Source: Kitagawia praeruptora (taxonomy: Eukaryota; Streptophyta; Magnoliopsida; Apiales; Apiaceae). Taken from it: DNA of 64,000 bases. A model generated the notes under the pieces. The model did not search any database and had not been told where the DNA came from. It worked only from the letters and a program-made list of their open reading frames with translations. Shown piece after piece: positions 1-9,555 of this stretch. Numbering within the stretch: position 1 is the stretch's first letter; each line of letters opens with the position of its first letter. The translations under genes were made by a program, and so were the position numbers. The DNA lies in assembly GCA_037693485.1 (NCBI GenBank), contig CM075352.1, positions 163,421,001-163,485,000 on the forward strand, given 5' to 3'.

Positions 1-1
1 T

Positions 2-463
2 CCCTCAGTGGTTATCCCCTCTGATTTTCCTTGCCCTTTCTGGACTGCGGGTGACGAGGACCGTGAAAACCTTGCCTCTGGATCGGGAACCAGGATTGTT
101 CCCCAAGCATCAGGTTCAGGCTCTAAAGGTAGCCGTAGATCTTCGGGATCCAGGAGGCGTCCTCCAGCTGCTAGTCAAGACTCAAGTTCTTCGGGATCCC
201 GTGGAAAGAAGCCCCCGCCTGCCAGGAAAGTTGGAGTTGTTCGACAACCGATCCCAGGCAAGAGGGTGATCCGTAACGAAGACAGTTCGACTTCATCCTC
301 CGGGGAGGAGGAAACCGAAGATGTGGAGACTACTACTCAACCTATGGCGGTCGTTGATCAAGCCGAGGAAGAAACTTCAGGTGAAGAGTCCGGCGAAGAA
401 GAGGATTCAGGTGAGGAGGAGTCGGGCGAGGAGAGCAGCGAGGAAGAATCCCCAACTAAGTAG
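2..463 (+). CDS. antisense extra ORF of the gypsy element, C-terminal part
   Basis: The frame is open from the window edge, so the start is missing; the GTG at position 8 is only an internal valine codon. The visible 153 residues are low-complexity: an N-terminal part rich in Ser, Gly and Arg (SGSKGSRRSSGSRRR), a basic Lys/Pro/Arg stretch, then a strongly acidic tail with repeated SGEE units ending ESPTK. No domain is recognised. It lies opposite to gag-pol in the region between the integrase and the missing 3' LTR, where Tat-group elements often carry an antisense ORF. It could also be a host exon captured by the element. Function unknown. Confidence 0.5.
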   Translation, partial: PSVVIPSDFPCPFWTAGDEDRENLASGSGTRIVPQASGSGSKGSRRSSGSRRRPPAASQDSSSSGSRGKKPPPARKVGVVRQPIPGKRVIRNEDSSTSSSGEEETEDVETTTQPMAVVDQAEEETSGEESGEEEDSGEEESGEESSEEESPTK

Positions 464-875
464 GATGGGTTCCCCTATGGCCTTGCACGGCCTTTATCTA
501 GCCGTTTGTGGCTTTATTTTATCATCTTTCAGTCAATGTCCTTCGGGACCTAACTTTTATTCGTGTGTTGTAACTTAACTTAAACCATGGCCCTTCAGGG
601 CGTTTTATTTATGTATCTGTTTCCTTTATTCATATGCTTATTTACTTTCAGTACTTGATCTTTCCAGACTTGCACTCAACAGGTGCTTGGTACATAAACA
701 AAACATAGAATCATAGAATGGAAAACAGATTTGCATTGATATCTCGAAAGAGGGTTCAACCCTTACATAGATACTATGGTCCTACTCGGGGTACTAGTCC
801 CTGGAATGGTTTCATCGAACCTTATTTCTACTTTTATTAATAAATAGCAAGAAGCCAAGTCCTTACTAGGAAGGC
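464..875. other. non-coding spacer between gypsy pol stop and antisense ORF stop
   Basis: The two converging frames end at 463 (plus) and 876 (minus). The 412 bp between hold no gene that I recognise; this is the 3' untranslated part of the retrotransposon. Confidence 0.6.
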
Positions 876-3800
876 TTATACATAATAAATCTTCAAGTTC
901 AGAGCATGCCAAGTTCGGGGCACTTCATTCCCATCTAAGGTCTCCAACTTGTATGATCCTCGTCCTAGAGTCCTTCTGACTCGATATGGTCCTTCCCAGT
1001 TGGGGGCTAATTTCCCTTTCTGGCCAACTCCAGAAGCTTCAATCTTCCTGAGAACCAAGTCACCTTGCTGAAAGAACCTCTCCTTAACCCTGTGGTTGTA
1101 ATAGAAAGACGCTTTCTTTTGATGCTCCGCATTTCTGGCGTTTGCCTCATCTCTAACTTCATCAATCAGATCTAGAGCGAGCCTCATGCCTTCTTCATTA
1201 GCCTCAGGTTCATATGCCTCAACTCGAGGTGATGCCTGCATGATTTCCAGCGGCACAACAGCCTCAGCTCCATAAGCTAGCAAAAACGGGGTTGCTCCGG
1301 TAGTTACTTTACAAGTAGTGCGATAAGCCCAGAGTATAGGTAGCAGCTCATCCACCCAAGTGTTTCTTGAGCGCTCGACCCTTTTCTTTAGTCCATCCAG
1401 GATAATTCGATTGGCCACCTCGGCCTGCCCATTCGCTTGCGGATGTGCCACTGAGGTAAAACGAAGCTCAATAGCATTTTCCTCACAATACTTCTTGAAT
1501 TCCTCATTGTTAAATTGTGTCCCATTATCTGTCACAAGAATTCGCGGGATTCCATATCTACAAATTATGTTCTCCCAAAAGAACTGGGAAACTTGTTTGG
1601 TGGTTATCTTGGCTAAAGGTTTAGCCTCAATCCACTTGGTGAAGTAGTCAATGGCGACTATCAGAAACTTCCTCTGTGCCGAAGCCATAGGGAAAGGACC
1701 TAATATGTCCATTCCCCACATTGCAAACGGGATGGGAGAATTGATCGAAGTTAACATCTCAGGCGGTTGCCTTACAATTGGAGCGTGCTTTTGACATCTG
1801 TCACACTTCTTGACATAGTCCTGGGCATCCGCCAACATCTCTGGCCAATAGAATCCCAGGCGGGTAATCTTGTGAGCTAGGGCTCTGCCCCCCAAGTGCT
1901 GCCCACAGATCCCTCCATGAACTTCCTCCAACGCTTCTCTTGCCTCTTGGGGCCTTAGGCACTTCAAGTACGGGATGACAAACGATCTCTTGTATAAGAT
2001 GCCTTCAATCAAGGCATATCTCAATGCTCTTACTGACAATTTTCGTGCCTCCAAGGCATTGTCTGGAAGCCATCCAGTTTCTAGATGAGCTTTAATAGGA
2101 TCTATCCAACAGCTTCCCACATCGATAGGTGCTACCAACTTAGAGTTGATGGTCGGGGCCTTCAAGACCTGGAAGTAAACACTACCTGCATAGTTCTCAA
2201 TTTCAGAAGAAGCAAATTTAGATAAGGCATCGGCCTTAGCGTTCTCCTCTCTCGGAATGTGTTCCACATAGCATTCTTCAAACTGAGTCATAACAGCCTT
2301 CACGACTCTCAGGTATTTTGCCATAGTCTCATCCTTGGCTTCAAACTCGCCATTCACTTGTGAGACCACCAGTCTCGAATCTCCACATACTTTGAGATTC
2401 TTGACCCTCATGATTCTGGCCAAGCCTAATCCGGCTATCAGGGCTTCATACTCAGCTTCATTGTTGGTTGTTGGAAAGTCCAACTTCAAAGCGTACTCAA
2501 CTGTGAACCCATCGGGGCTTTGCAGAACTAAACCTGCACCACTAGATTTTGTTTTTGATGCTCCATCAAAATAGAGCACCCAATATTCCTTCTGACCAGT
2601 TATAAGTTCTTCACCTTTATCCTCGTTCTCAGGGGTGGTTATCATCTCCTGCCCCCCGACTTCTTGGTTGTCAATAGTGCATTCAACCACGAAGTCAGCC
2701 AATGCCTGAGCCTTGATGGCTGTCCGAGGCTTATACTTGATGTCAAACTCTCCAAGTTCTATAGCCCATTTGATCAATCTTCCACTTGCTTTCGGACTGT
2801 GCAATATGCTCCTCAACTGTTGGTCTGTCAAGACTTCGATTTTGTGAGCCTGAAAGTACGGTCTCAATTTCCTTGAAGCAGTGATTAATGCCAATGCAAA
2901 CTTCTCAATGGGAGAGTAATTCAATTCCGCCCCATGCAACACCTTACTCACATAGTAGATGGGTTTCTGAACTTTCTTTTCCTCTTTGACTAGAACAGCA
3001 CTCAATGCTTGTTCGGATACCGCCAGGTATAGGTAGAGAATCTCTCCAGGATTAGGTTTGGCCAACAACGGGGCTTCAGCCATGTATTTCTTCAACTGTT
3101 CAAAGGCCTCCTGGCTCTCTGTGGTCCACTCAAAATTTTTCACCTTTTTTAATGCCTGAAAGAAAGGCAAGCATTTGTCACCAGACTTGGAGATGAACCT
3201 TCCTAAGGCCGCAACCCGGCCAGTTAATTTCTGTACATCTCGTATTGAGCGGGGTGACTCCATGTCCAGAATAGCCTTAATCTTGTCCGGGTTGGCCTCT
3301 ATGCCTCTCTTGGAAACCATCAGCCCCAAAAATTTTCCCGATCCAACACCAAAAGCACACTTTGCTGGATTTAGCATCATCTTATGGTGCCTTAGCACTT
3401 CAAATGCCTCTCTGAGGTGCCTTATATGATCTGCCTTAAGTAGGCTCTTGACTAACATGTCATCAACATAGACCTCCATGGTTTTTCCAATCAGATGGGC
3501 GAATATCTTATTCACCAATCGTTGGTAGGTAGCTCCTGCATTCTTTAGACCAAAAGCCATAACAAGATAGCAGAAAACACCAAAGTCGGTTATGAAAGAT
3601 ACCTTAGGAATGTCGTCCTTGTGCATCTTAATCTGATTGTATCCGCTGAAACCATCCATGAAACTTAACATCTCGTGTCCAGCTGTAGCATCTATTAGGG
3701 TATCAATCCTTGGTAGAGGGAAACAATCCTTTGGACATGCATCGTTCAAATCTGTGAAGTCGATGCACATTCTCCATTTTCCATTCGCTTTCTTGACCAT

Positions 3801-6593
3801 GACGGGATTAGCCAACCATTCAGGGAACTGAATCTCCTCAATGAACCCAGCTTCCAAAAGCTTATCAACTTCTTGCTTAATGGCCTCTTGCCTTTCAGGA
3901 GCAAAATTCCTCTTTTTCTGCTTTATTTTCTTCCGTTCAGGATCGACGTTCAACCTATGAGTTATAAGTTGGGGGTCAATCCCTGGCATGTCTGCTGCTG
4001 TCCAAGCAAACACATCACTATTCTCTTGCAAGAACGCTATCAATTCGCCCTTCAGGGGTTCCCTCAGAGATGCTCCTATGTATGTAACCTTCTCCGGGTC
4101 GCTCGGCTCTAGAGGGACGGGTATTAAATCCTCTGCTGGCTTTCCTCGCTGTTCATCATCACTACGGACATCCATGTCTTCAATTGGGAGTACCTGCCCC
4201 CCGACTCCATCAGCTCTTAGGGCGGACACATAACAACTTCTTGCCATCTTCTGATCGCCTTTCTGTTCTCCGACCCCGTTTCGGGTTGGAAACTTAATCC
4301 TCATGTGATATGTTGAGGCAACAGCCTTGAACGCATGAAGTCCAGTCCTTCCCAGGATTGCGTTATAAGTCGAGGCTGCCTTAATTACCAGAAAGTTTAG
4401 CATTTGAGTAGCTTCCTTAGGTTCCTGCCCAATTGTCACGGGTAACTGGATAGTACCCTCGACCTTGGACTCAACCCCATTGAACCCATAAATAGGCATG
4501 TTAGTCGGAGTTAGCTGAGAATCGGTATATCCCATCTTCACAAACGCATCATGAAACAGAATGTCAACAGAAGCCCCATTGTCTATCAAGACTCGTTTTA
4601 CCTCCGAGTTCCCAATCACAGGGGTTATAACTAATGGGTCATCATGGGGGAATTTCACCCCTTCCAGATCAGAGTCATCAAAACCAATCACGGTTTCTGT
4701 TCTAGCACGCTTCGGGGCCTCTCCCACAATATGCATCACTTCTCTTGCGTATGCCTTTCGAGAATTGCGGGTTGTACCGGCCGCTGTTGGGCCTCCCCAG
4801 ATCATGTTGATAACTGGCCCTCGGGGCTGCGTGTTGCGGTCACGATCGTTATCCCTCCTGTCATTGTTTCTCCTGTTGTAATCCCCTCTTTGGGTTCCAT
4901 GATCTCCACCCTTTGTGAAATTGTTCAGCTTTCCTTTACGGATCAAGAATTCAATCTCGTCCTTCAACTGTCTACAATCATCCGTGTCATGTCCTACATC
5001 TCGGTGGAACCTACAGTACTGATCCTTATTCCTCTTTGCGGGGTCTCCCCTGAGTGGCTTCGGCCATCGGAAGTCTTTATCCTTCTCAATTTCCAACAAG
5101 ATTTGACTTCTAGGGGCATTCAACCTTGCATAGTCAGAGAACCTTGGTCCCAAGTTCTTTTTTGAATCAGAGTCCTTGCTAGTTCGGGGATACTTGTCCC
5201 TAGCATCGTACTCCTGCCCTTGCTTACGCTTTTTTGTATCATTGTTTCCCTGACCATTGCCTAATGTGACCTCCTTCTTCGTGCTATCCTCGGCCTTGAT
5301 GTACTTGTCAGCCCTTCGCTGGAGATCAGCCATATTCTCCGGGGGATGTTTTGCCAACGATCTCTTAAAGTATAAGTCAGTGGTACCATGCTCCAAGGCT
5401 ACCATTGCAACCTTATTGTCCAGATCAGTGATGTTCAGAGTCTCCTTGGTGAACCTCTTAAGGTAGTCTCTCAGACTTTCGCTCTTCCCTTGTACCACAT
5501 ACATAAGAGATGCAGAGCTTTTCTCATGCGTTCTTCCGCTGATAAACTGACTAATGAAGGCAGCACTCAACTCCTTAAAGGAACCAATCGAGTTTGCAGG
5601 AAGCCGACTATACCATCTTTGAGCCATGCCTGACAAAGTTTGAGGGAAAGCCCTACACTTCAAAGCGTCGCTTGCAGGCTGCAACAGCAGTGCGTTTGAG
5701 AACGTCCTAACGTGGTTGGCAGGATCACCCATTCCATCATAAGCTTTGATTGTTGGCATCTTAAACTTCTTTGAGATATGAGCATTCATCACGTCTTCAG
5801 TAAACGGAGGTGTGGGATCATCAGGGTCCCCAAGTGGCATCAGATCCTTAGGGTTGCTTTTAGGGGTTTCCACCCTTGTAGTTCTTTCAGGTGGGATGGT
5901 AGTCCTTCTTTGCCTCCTTAGAGGTCTCTCCAGATCTATGAAGGGAATCGGTCCTGACGTGGGAGGTGGCAAAGTCAGATTTGATCTGGCTTGCTCCCTG
6001 GCCATATCTTCCTTTAACTTTAAGATCTCGGCTTCATAAGCCTTGATCCTCTCAGCAACTGTTGAAGTGAGTCCATCATGGATAGTTCGAGTTCTCCCCA
6101 TAGGCTCTTTACTTGCACGTCGCCTCCTTGGGGCTTCATCACGCTCGTAATCATCGTCAGAGGATGATTCATCTGAATAAGGACCAGAAAAATCGCGATA
6201 ATCTCGATCTCGAATATACAGGGCATGCCCACTCGGTCCAGCTCCGTAATTGGACATCCCATATGTTGGATTGGTGCTTATGGGGAGATCCGTAGTATGG
6301 ATCTGAACCCCTCGTGTAAGGTTGTTGGGACCTACAATCAGAGAAGAAATCCCCGTCTGAGGGGGGTTAGTCCCTGGAACTGTGTGGATGATCGGAGGTA
6401 GCGTACTCTCAACATGGGTAGTCGTCCCTAAGGGTTGAGAAACTTGGTACGAAACGATAGTTCCGGATGCCGGAGGTACTTGCTCAGATGTCGGAAGTAC
6501 TTGTTCAGTAAGGGGCGGAGCAGAGCTAAGAGGTAGGGCCTCGGTAGCGATTGGCTCTGTAGCGCCTGGAGCAGTTCTTCGTGTTTGAACCAT
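876..6593 (-). CDS. gag-pol polyprotein, Ty3/gypsy Tat group, intact
   Basis: One uninterrupted frame of 1905 codons supplying capsid, protease, reverse transcriptase, two RNase H domains and integrase. Visible in order: retrotransposon gag domain (about residues 290-380, with a WYSRLP motif), a zinc-knuckle-like C-x2-H-x4-H-x4-C (about 527-540), aspartic protease with DNGAS in place of the usual D-T/S-G (about 671), RT with YVDD (about 1042), an RNase H, a second archaeal-type RNase H starting near YFDGAS (about 1340), an integrase HHCC zinc finger (about 1559-1595) and a D,D,E core with MDILGPF (about 1627), TDNGTQF and the glutamate in GQAEVANR. The ATG at 6593 lies only about 12 nt past the primer binding site, so there is almost no leader. 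No stops or frameshifts were seen, so it may encode active protein. Confidence 0.95.
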   Translation of the reverse strand: MVQTRRTAPGATEPIATEALPLSSAPPLTEQVLPTSEQVPPASGTIVSYQVSQPLGTTTHVESTLPPIIHTVPGTNPPQTGISSLIVGPNNLTRGVQIHTTDLPISTNPTYGMSNYGAGPSGHALYIRDRDYRDFSGPYSDESSSDDDYERDEAPRRRRASKEPMGRTRTIHDGLTSTVAERIKAYEAEILKLKEDMAREQARSNLTLPPPTSGPIPFIDLERPLRRQRRTTIPPERTTRVETPKSNPKDLMPLGDPDDPTPPFTEDVMNAHISKKFKMPTIKAYDGMGDPANHVRTFSNALLLQPASDALKCRAFPQTLSGMAQRWYSRLPANSIGSFKELSAAFISQFISGRTHEKSSASLMYVVQGKSESLRDYLKRFTKETLNITDLDNKVAMVALEHGTTDLYFKRSLAKHPPENMADLQRRADKYIKAEDSTKKEVTLGNGQGNNDTKKRKQGQEYDARDKYPRTSKDSDSKKNLGPRFSDYARLNAPRSQILLEIEKDKDFRWPKPLRGDPAKRNKDQYCRFHRDVGHDTDDCRQLKDEIEFLIRKGKLNNFTKGGDHGTQRGDYNRRNNDRRDNDRDRNTQPRGPVINMIWGGPTAAGTTRNSRKAYAREVMHIVGEAPKRARTETVIGFDDSDLEGVKFPHDDPLVITPVIGNSEVKRVLIDNGASVDILFHDAFVKMGYTDSQLTPTNMPIYGFNGVESKVEGTIQLPVTIGQEPKEATQMLNFLVIKAASTYNAILGRTGLHAFKAVASTYHMRIKFPTRNGVGEQKGDQKMARSCYVSALRADGVGGQVLPIEDMDVRSDDEQRGKPAEDLIPVPLEPSDPEKVTYIGASLREPLKGELIAFLQENSDVFAWTAADMPGIDPQLITHRLNVDPERKKIKQKKRNFAPERQEAIKQEVDKLLEAGFIEEIQFPEWLANPVMVKKANGKWRMCIDFTDLNDACPKDCFPLPRIDTLIDATAGHEMLSFMDGFSGYNQIKMHKDDIPKVSFITDFGVFCYLVMAFGLKNAGATYQRLVNKIFAHLIGKTMEVYVDDMLVKSLLKADHIRHLREAFEVLRHHKMMLNPAKCAFGVGSGKFLGLMVSKRGIEANPDKIKAILDMESPRSIRDVQKLTGRVAALGRFISKSGDKCLPFFQALKKVKNFEWTTESQEAFEQLKKYMAEAPLLAKPNPGEILYLYLAVSEQALSAVLVKEEKKVQKPIYYVSKVLHGAELNYSPIEKFALALITASRKLRPYFQAHKIEVLTDQQLRSILHSPKASGRLIKWAIELGEFDIKYKPRTAIKAQALADFVVECTIDNQEVGGQEMITTPENEDKGEELITGQKEYWVLYFDGASKTKSSGAGLVLQSPDGFTVEYALKLDFPTTNNEAEYEALIAGLGLARIMRVKNLKVCGDSRLVVSQVNGEFEAKDETMAKYLRVVKAVMTQFEECYVEHIPREENAKADALSKFASSEIENYAGSVYFQVLKAPTINSKLVAPIDVGSCWIDPIKAHLETGWLPDNALEARKLSVRALRYALIEGILYKRSFVIPYLKCLRPQEAREALEEVHGGICGQHLGGRALAHKITRLGFYWPEMLADAQDYVKKCDRCQKHAPIVRQPPEMLTSINSPIPFAMWGMDILGPFPMASAQRKFLIVAIDYFTKWIEAKPLAKITTKQVSQFFWENIICRYGIPRILVTDNGTQFNNEEFKKYCEENAIELRFTSVAHPQANGQAEVANRIILDGLKKRVERSRNTWVDELLPILWAYRTTCKVTTGATPFLLAYGAEAVVPLEIMQASPRVEAYEPEANEEGMRLALDLIDEVRDEANARNAEHQKKASFYYNHRVKERFFQQGDLVLRKIEASGVGQKGKLAPNWEGPYRVRRTLGRGSYKLETLDGNEVPRTWHALNLKIYYV

Positions 6594-6605
6594 GGTTGAT
6601 GTCTT

Positions 6606-6624
6606 CTTCCCACAGACGGCGCCA
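6606..6624 (-). other. primer binding site of gypsy element
   Basis: On the minus strand TGGCGCCGTCTGTGGGAAG follows the LTR end after two bases. The TGGCGCC start matches tRNAs ending GGCGCCA, a primer class used by Tat/Ogre elements rather than the initiator Met type. It fixes the inner LTR border. Confidence 0.75.
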
Positions 6625-6626
6625 AA

Positions 6627-7143
6627 TGTTGTGGAATAAAAACTAGGTTTAAATTATTGCGGCTAGGGTTTGTGTATTTAAGGCTAGGGTTCGTGAGCTT
6701 CGTGCTTTAATGGCTGCTTCTGCGTTCGAGACTGATCGGTCCTCACAGAATGCCTACGTATCTCTGTATTAGAGAATCAAGCCAAGAAAACGTAGTTCTG
6801 AGAATGAGGGGTCAGACCCTTTATATAGGCTGAGAAGCCCTAAAATCGTAGTAGGGTTAGGTGACTTGGTGGACAAGTCACCGACTAGAAGAAGGTTCTA
6901 GTCTCCTTCCATGTATGAATCAGTTTCCATGTTAGAATATGTATCTTGGAGGCTAAGTCAGGCAAGAATCATATTCTTGTTTGACTCTTATTTGCTGGGC
7001 TGTTTATTACCCCTAATATTAATTACGAAATTAATATTATAATTAGGGTTTGGGCCCATCTGGTGGGCCCCACGTTTGGACCATTCTAGGTCTAATTAAT
7101 GCCACATTAAATGTGTCTTAGGGCTTACTTTTAGCCCATATCA
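6627..7143 (-). repeat. 5' LTR of gypsy element
   Basis: The inner border is set by the primer binding site, and the LTR ends read TG...CA on either strand. The outer border (ATATCA at 7143) is inferred from the TG/CA rule, because no second LTR is present for comparison. Length about 517 bp. Confidence 0.7.
6821..6828 (-). promoter_or_regulatory. TATA box of gypsy LTR
   Basis: The minus strand reads CTATATAAAGGG inside the LTR, about 230 bp before the polyprotein ATG. Position and sequence fit a pol II core promoter for the genomic RNA. Confidence 0.6.
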
Positions 7144-7727
7144 ATTGGTCAAATATAAATTAATGTAAAGATACAGGATAAATTACAGTTGATATCATTT
7201 TATACATATCTGGCATGTATAAATTTTTTAAAAATTTATCATTGATTTTTATCGTTCAACATGCAAATTATATGATAAACAAAAAAAATATTTTAATAGA
7301 ATATAAATGATGATTTTAAAGGAATCTAATCAATATATACCTTCAGTGCCATTTATTTTTATTGCACTCATTATACTCTCAAGCTAATCATGTCGTTTAA
7401 TTGAATATTAATTGATTTATTTATTATCTTTAGAGAAACATGGTTAGAAAATAAGAATATTTTGTGATTTTTGATTTTAGGAGTTGATAACCTTCAGCAT
7501 AAATTCATGACATATTTTAAATGATATAATTGTGAAAAAAGACATTTACAGCATTATTTTCATTAAAAATCTATTTTTACTTTAAATTATCTTATAACTT
7601 ACATAATAAATTGAATTATACAACATAATCCACAATTTTTTTTGTGAGTGTTTATGTAAAATATATTTAATTATTTAGTCTCTAGTGTAAAATTTCAAGA
7701 AGTATTAATTGTCATTGGTGAAGTTTG
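7144..7727. other. AT-rich spacer, no gene seen
   Basis: Flank of the gypsy insertion up to the left border of the segment repeated at 37121. It is A/T-rich, has stops in all frames, and I recognise no element in it. Confidence 0.5.
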
Positions 7728-7769
7728 GTTTAGCTATATTAATCAGAGTTAAACATTTGTGTTTAAACA

Positions 7770-8210
7770 TAGATCTATAGGGTCACGTGAACACATGTTA
7801 GTGTGAGTATGAGAACACATATCCACCACATTTCAAAATATATTTTAAAGGACAACTTCACAAAAAAAAAAATCTTATAATTCTATCTTCTATTCATTCA
7901 AATTTTTTTAAAAAAAAATTAACAAAAAAATTTAAAAAAATGGCTGCCATGTTATCATTTTTAAATTTTTTTATTTTTTTTTTAAAAAACTTTTTTTTTG
8001 ATTTTTTTTTAAAAAATTAACAAAAAAATTAAAAAAAACGGTTGCCATGTTATCATTTTTTAATTTTTTTAATTTTTTTTTAAAAACTTTTTTTGATGAA
8101 TGGATAGATGATAGAATTATAAGAGTTTTCTTGTGAGTGACGTGCCCTTTAAAATAGTTTGATATGTGGTATTCTCCTGGTTCTCTCCAAATCATACCCT
8201 AGATCTATAA
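7770..8210. mobile_element. foldback MITE with AT-rich core
   Basis: The two halves are inverted copies. Both ends carry AGATCTAT(A) and AGGGT, and further in CCACAT.TCAAA, TTTTAAAGG and CTTATAATTCTATC occur on the left and inverted on the right. The centre is A/T runs with inverted copies of TTGCCATGTTATCA. It encodes no protein. The family is not assigned; long internal inverted repeats suggest a Mutator-like foldback element. Ends are accurate to about 10 bp. Confidence 0.6.
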
Positions 8211-8581
8211 CTTAAAATTGAATTAGTACAATTTAGATTCAATTTCACCACTTTCAAATAGAAAAATGCCTTATTTGGATATCATACAATGAACATATTA
8301 AGAAAATAAAAATTACTCAATATTTTTCCTTTAAAAAGAAATAATGTATAATGATATTAATATTGTTTTTGTCGCACCTATAACTTGTAATTAAATTACA
8401 TGCAGATAATTGTTTCAAAAAAAAAATGCACATAAAAACATCAAATCATTATTTTTCAATAAGAAGTCTCACAAATCATAAACATTAAACAAAGGAAACA
8501 AATTGGAATGATTTTTATTATAACATTGTACTCAAGCATGATGGAAACAATAATAATAGATTCAATGGGTTGATACTATAT

Positions 8582-8919
8582 CTACCCCTTCTTGTTCGCA
8601 TTGATAGCGGCAGCAACATCAAAAAGATACTTGTCATGACGACATTTTGGGCAAACGAGATGGTTTTCTGGTACCATCACATACAGGTGGCATGATTTGC
8701 AGCCCATAAACACCATCTGAGCGGTATAAGGCATATTCATATCTAGTACTGCCTTATTCTTTCCTTCTTGCTCCTACAAAATCAAAATGTTTACATTAAT
8801 AAATATTATTGGATAAAATAGATCAAATTTTTATGCATTACCTTGAGAAGCTCATCAACAAATTGAGTTTTTGTTTCTCCTTGTTCACTAGTGACACTTG
8901 TATGATTATTCTTAGCCAT
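8582..8919 (-). CDS. GIR1-like zinc-ribbon protein, two exons, intact
   Basis: Exon 1 (8919-8842) encodes 26 residues starting MAKNNHTSV and ends at a GT donor. Exon 2 (8773-8582) follows a TTTTGTAG acceptor and encodes 63 residues to a TAG stop, giving an 89-residue protein. The core MVFMGCKSC...VCPKC is a C-x2-C / C-x2-C zinc ribbon like that of the small plant GL2-INTERACTING REPRESSOR family, which bind transcription factors and co-repressors in the nucleus. The N-terminal part is short and hydrophilic; no LxLxL EAR motif is obvious, unlike typical GIR1. Its neighbours are transposon sequences, so it may be a captured or transposon-borne copy. The duplicate at 37970-38309 is frameshifted. 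The exon structure is seen; family membership is from the motif; function is inferred. Confidence 0.6.
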
Positions 8920-9555
8920 GATTCTTGTAAATAAAAATTATATAACTCTAGTGTTTATGCAAATAATAAAGTACAGGATCACCTATATACCTATATATAC
9001 TAGTTGAATATGCTAATCAGGCTAGCAGTTTCAAAAGTTTTTTTCTTTAATTTAAGTTTTTCATTTTTTTGACCGTGATTATTCGATCTGTTTTTTCTTG
9101 TATCTGTTCTTTTTTATTTTTTGTATCTGTTTGTCAAATATTTAAAAAAAAATCTCATTTCCTCTTTATTCTCACATACTCAACTTCTCACCCATACTTT
9201 TGTAAATTTACAAAGTAACTTTAATATTTTGCAATCTAATGTAAATCTGATTTGGAGTTACTATTGTATATCTAAGTTAATAAAAGTATCTTATATGATT
9301 GTATTAAGTTACTGTAATATAAATATTATTAAATTTATTTCTTTTGAACAAATCACTATGTGAATATTTAATAAATGATTGATAGAGCAATTATTTGGGT
9401 TTTTATTTATTAAATTTTAATGTTTTATGATAGGAAGGAAGAACATCTAAACTTGGAAAGAATAAAGAATAAAAATCTTTATTATGAGATTTGTTGAGAG
9501 GAAATTAGGTTTATTGGAATTGCATGTATGACCCTATCAAGAGTTCTAGAAGTCT
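8920..9555. other. spacer upstream of zinc-ribbon gene, no gene seen
   Basis: AT-rich sequence containing the presumed promoter of the minus-strand zinc-ribbon gene. Reading frames here are short and low in complexity and are not credited as genes. Confidence 0.4.

Larger units (their letters stand above)
1..7143 (-). mobile_element. Ty3/gypsy LTR retrotransposon, Tat-type, 3' end outside window
   Basis: The element reads on the minus strand: 5' LTR (6627-7143), primer binding site, one long gag-pol frame (6593-876), then about 875 bp of downstream sequence with an ORF in the opposite direction. An extra RNase H between the RT-RNase H and the integrase places it in the Tat group, in which extra and antisense ORFs before the 3' LTR are known. 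The 3' LTR is not in the window, so the target duplication cannot be checked; the 5 bp beside the visible LTR are ATTGG (7144-7148). The intact frame suggests a young copy. Confidence 0.9.

Noticed and set aside
1360..6300. Plus-strand and other-frame reading frames across the gypsy polyprotein (such as 4644-5165)
   Set aside because: They are shadows of the intact minus-strand gag-pol frame and show no domain of their own.
9121..9363. 80-codon frame present in both mosaic copies (also 38511-38753)
   Set aside because: Low-complexity, rich in Ile/Phe/Asn as expected of AT-rich non-coding DNA; no domain, and conservation is explained by the duplication.
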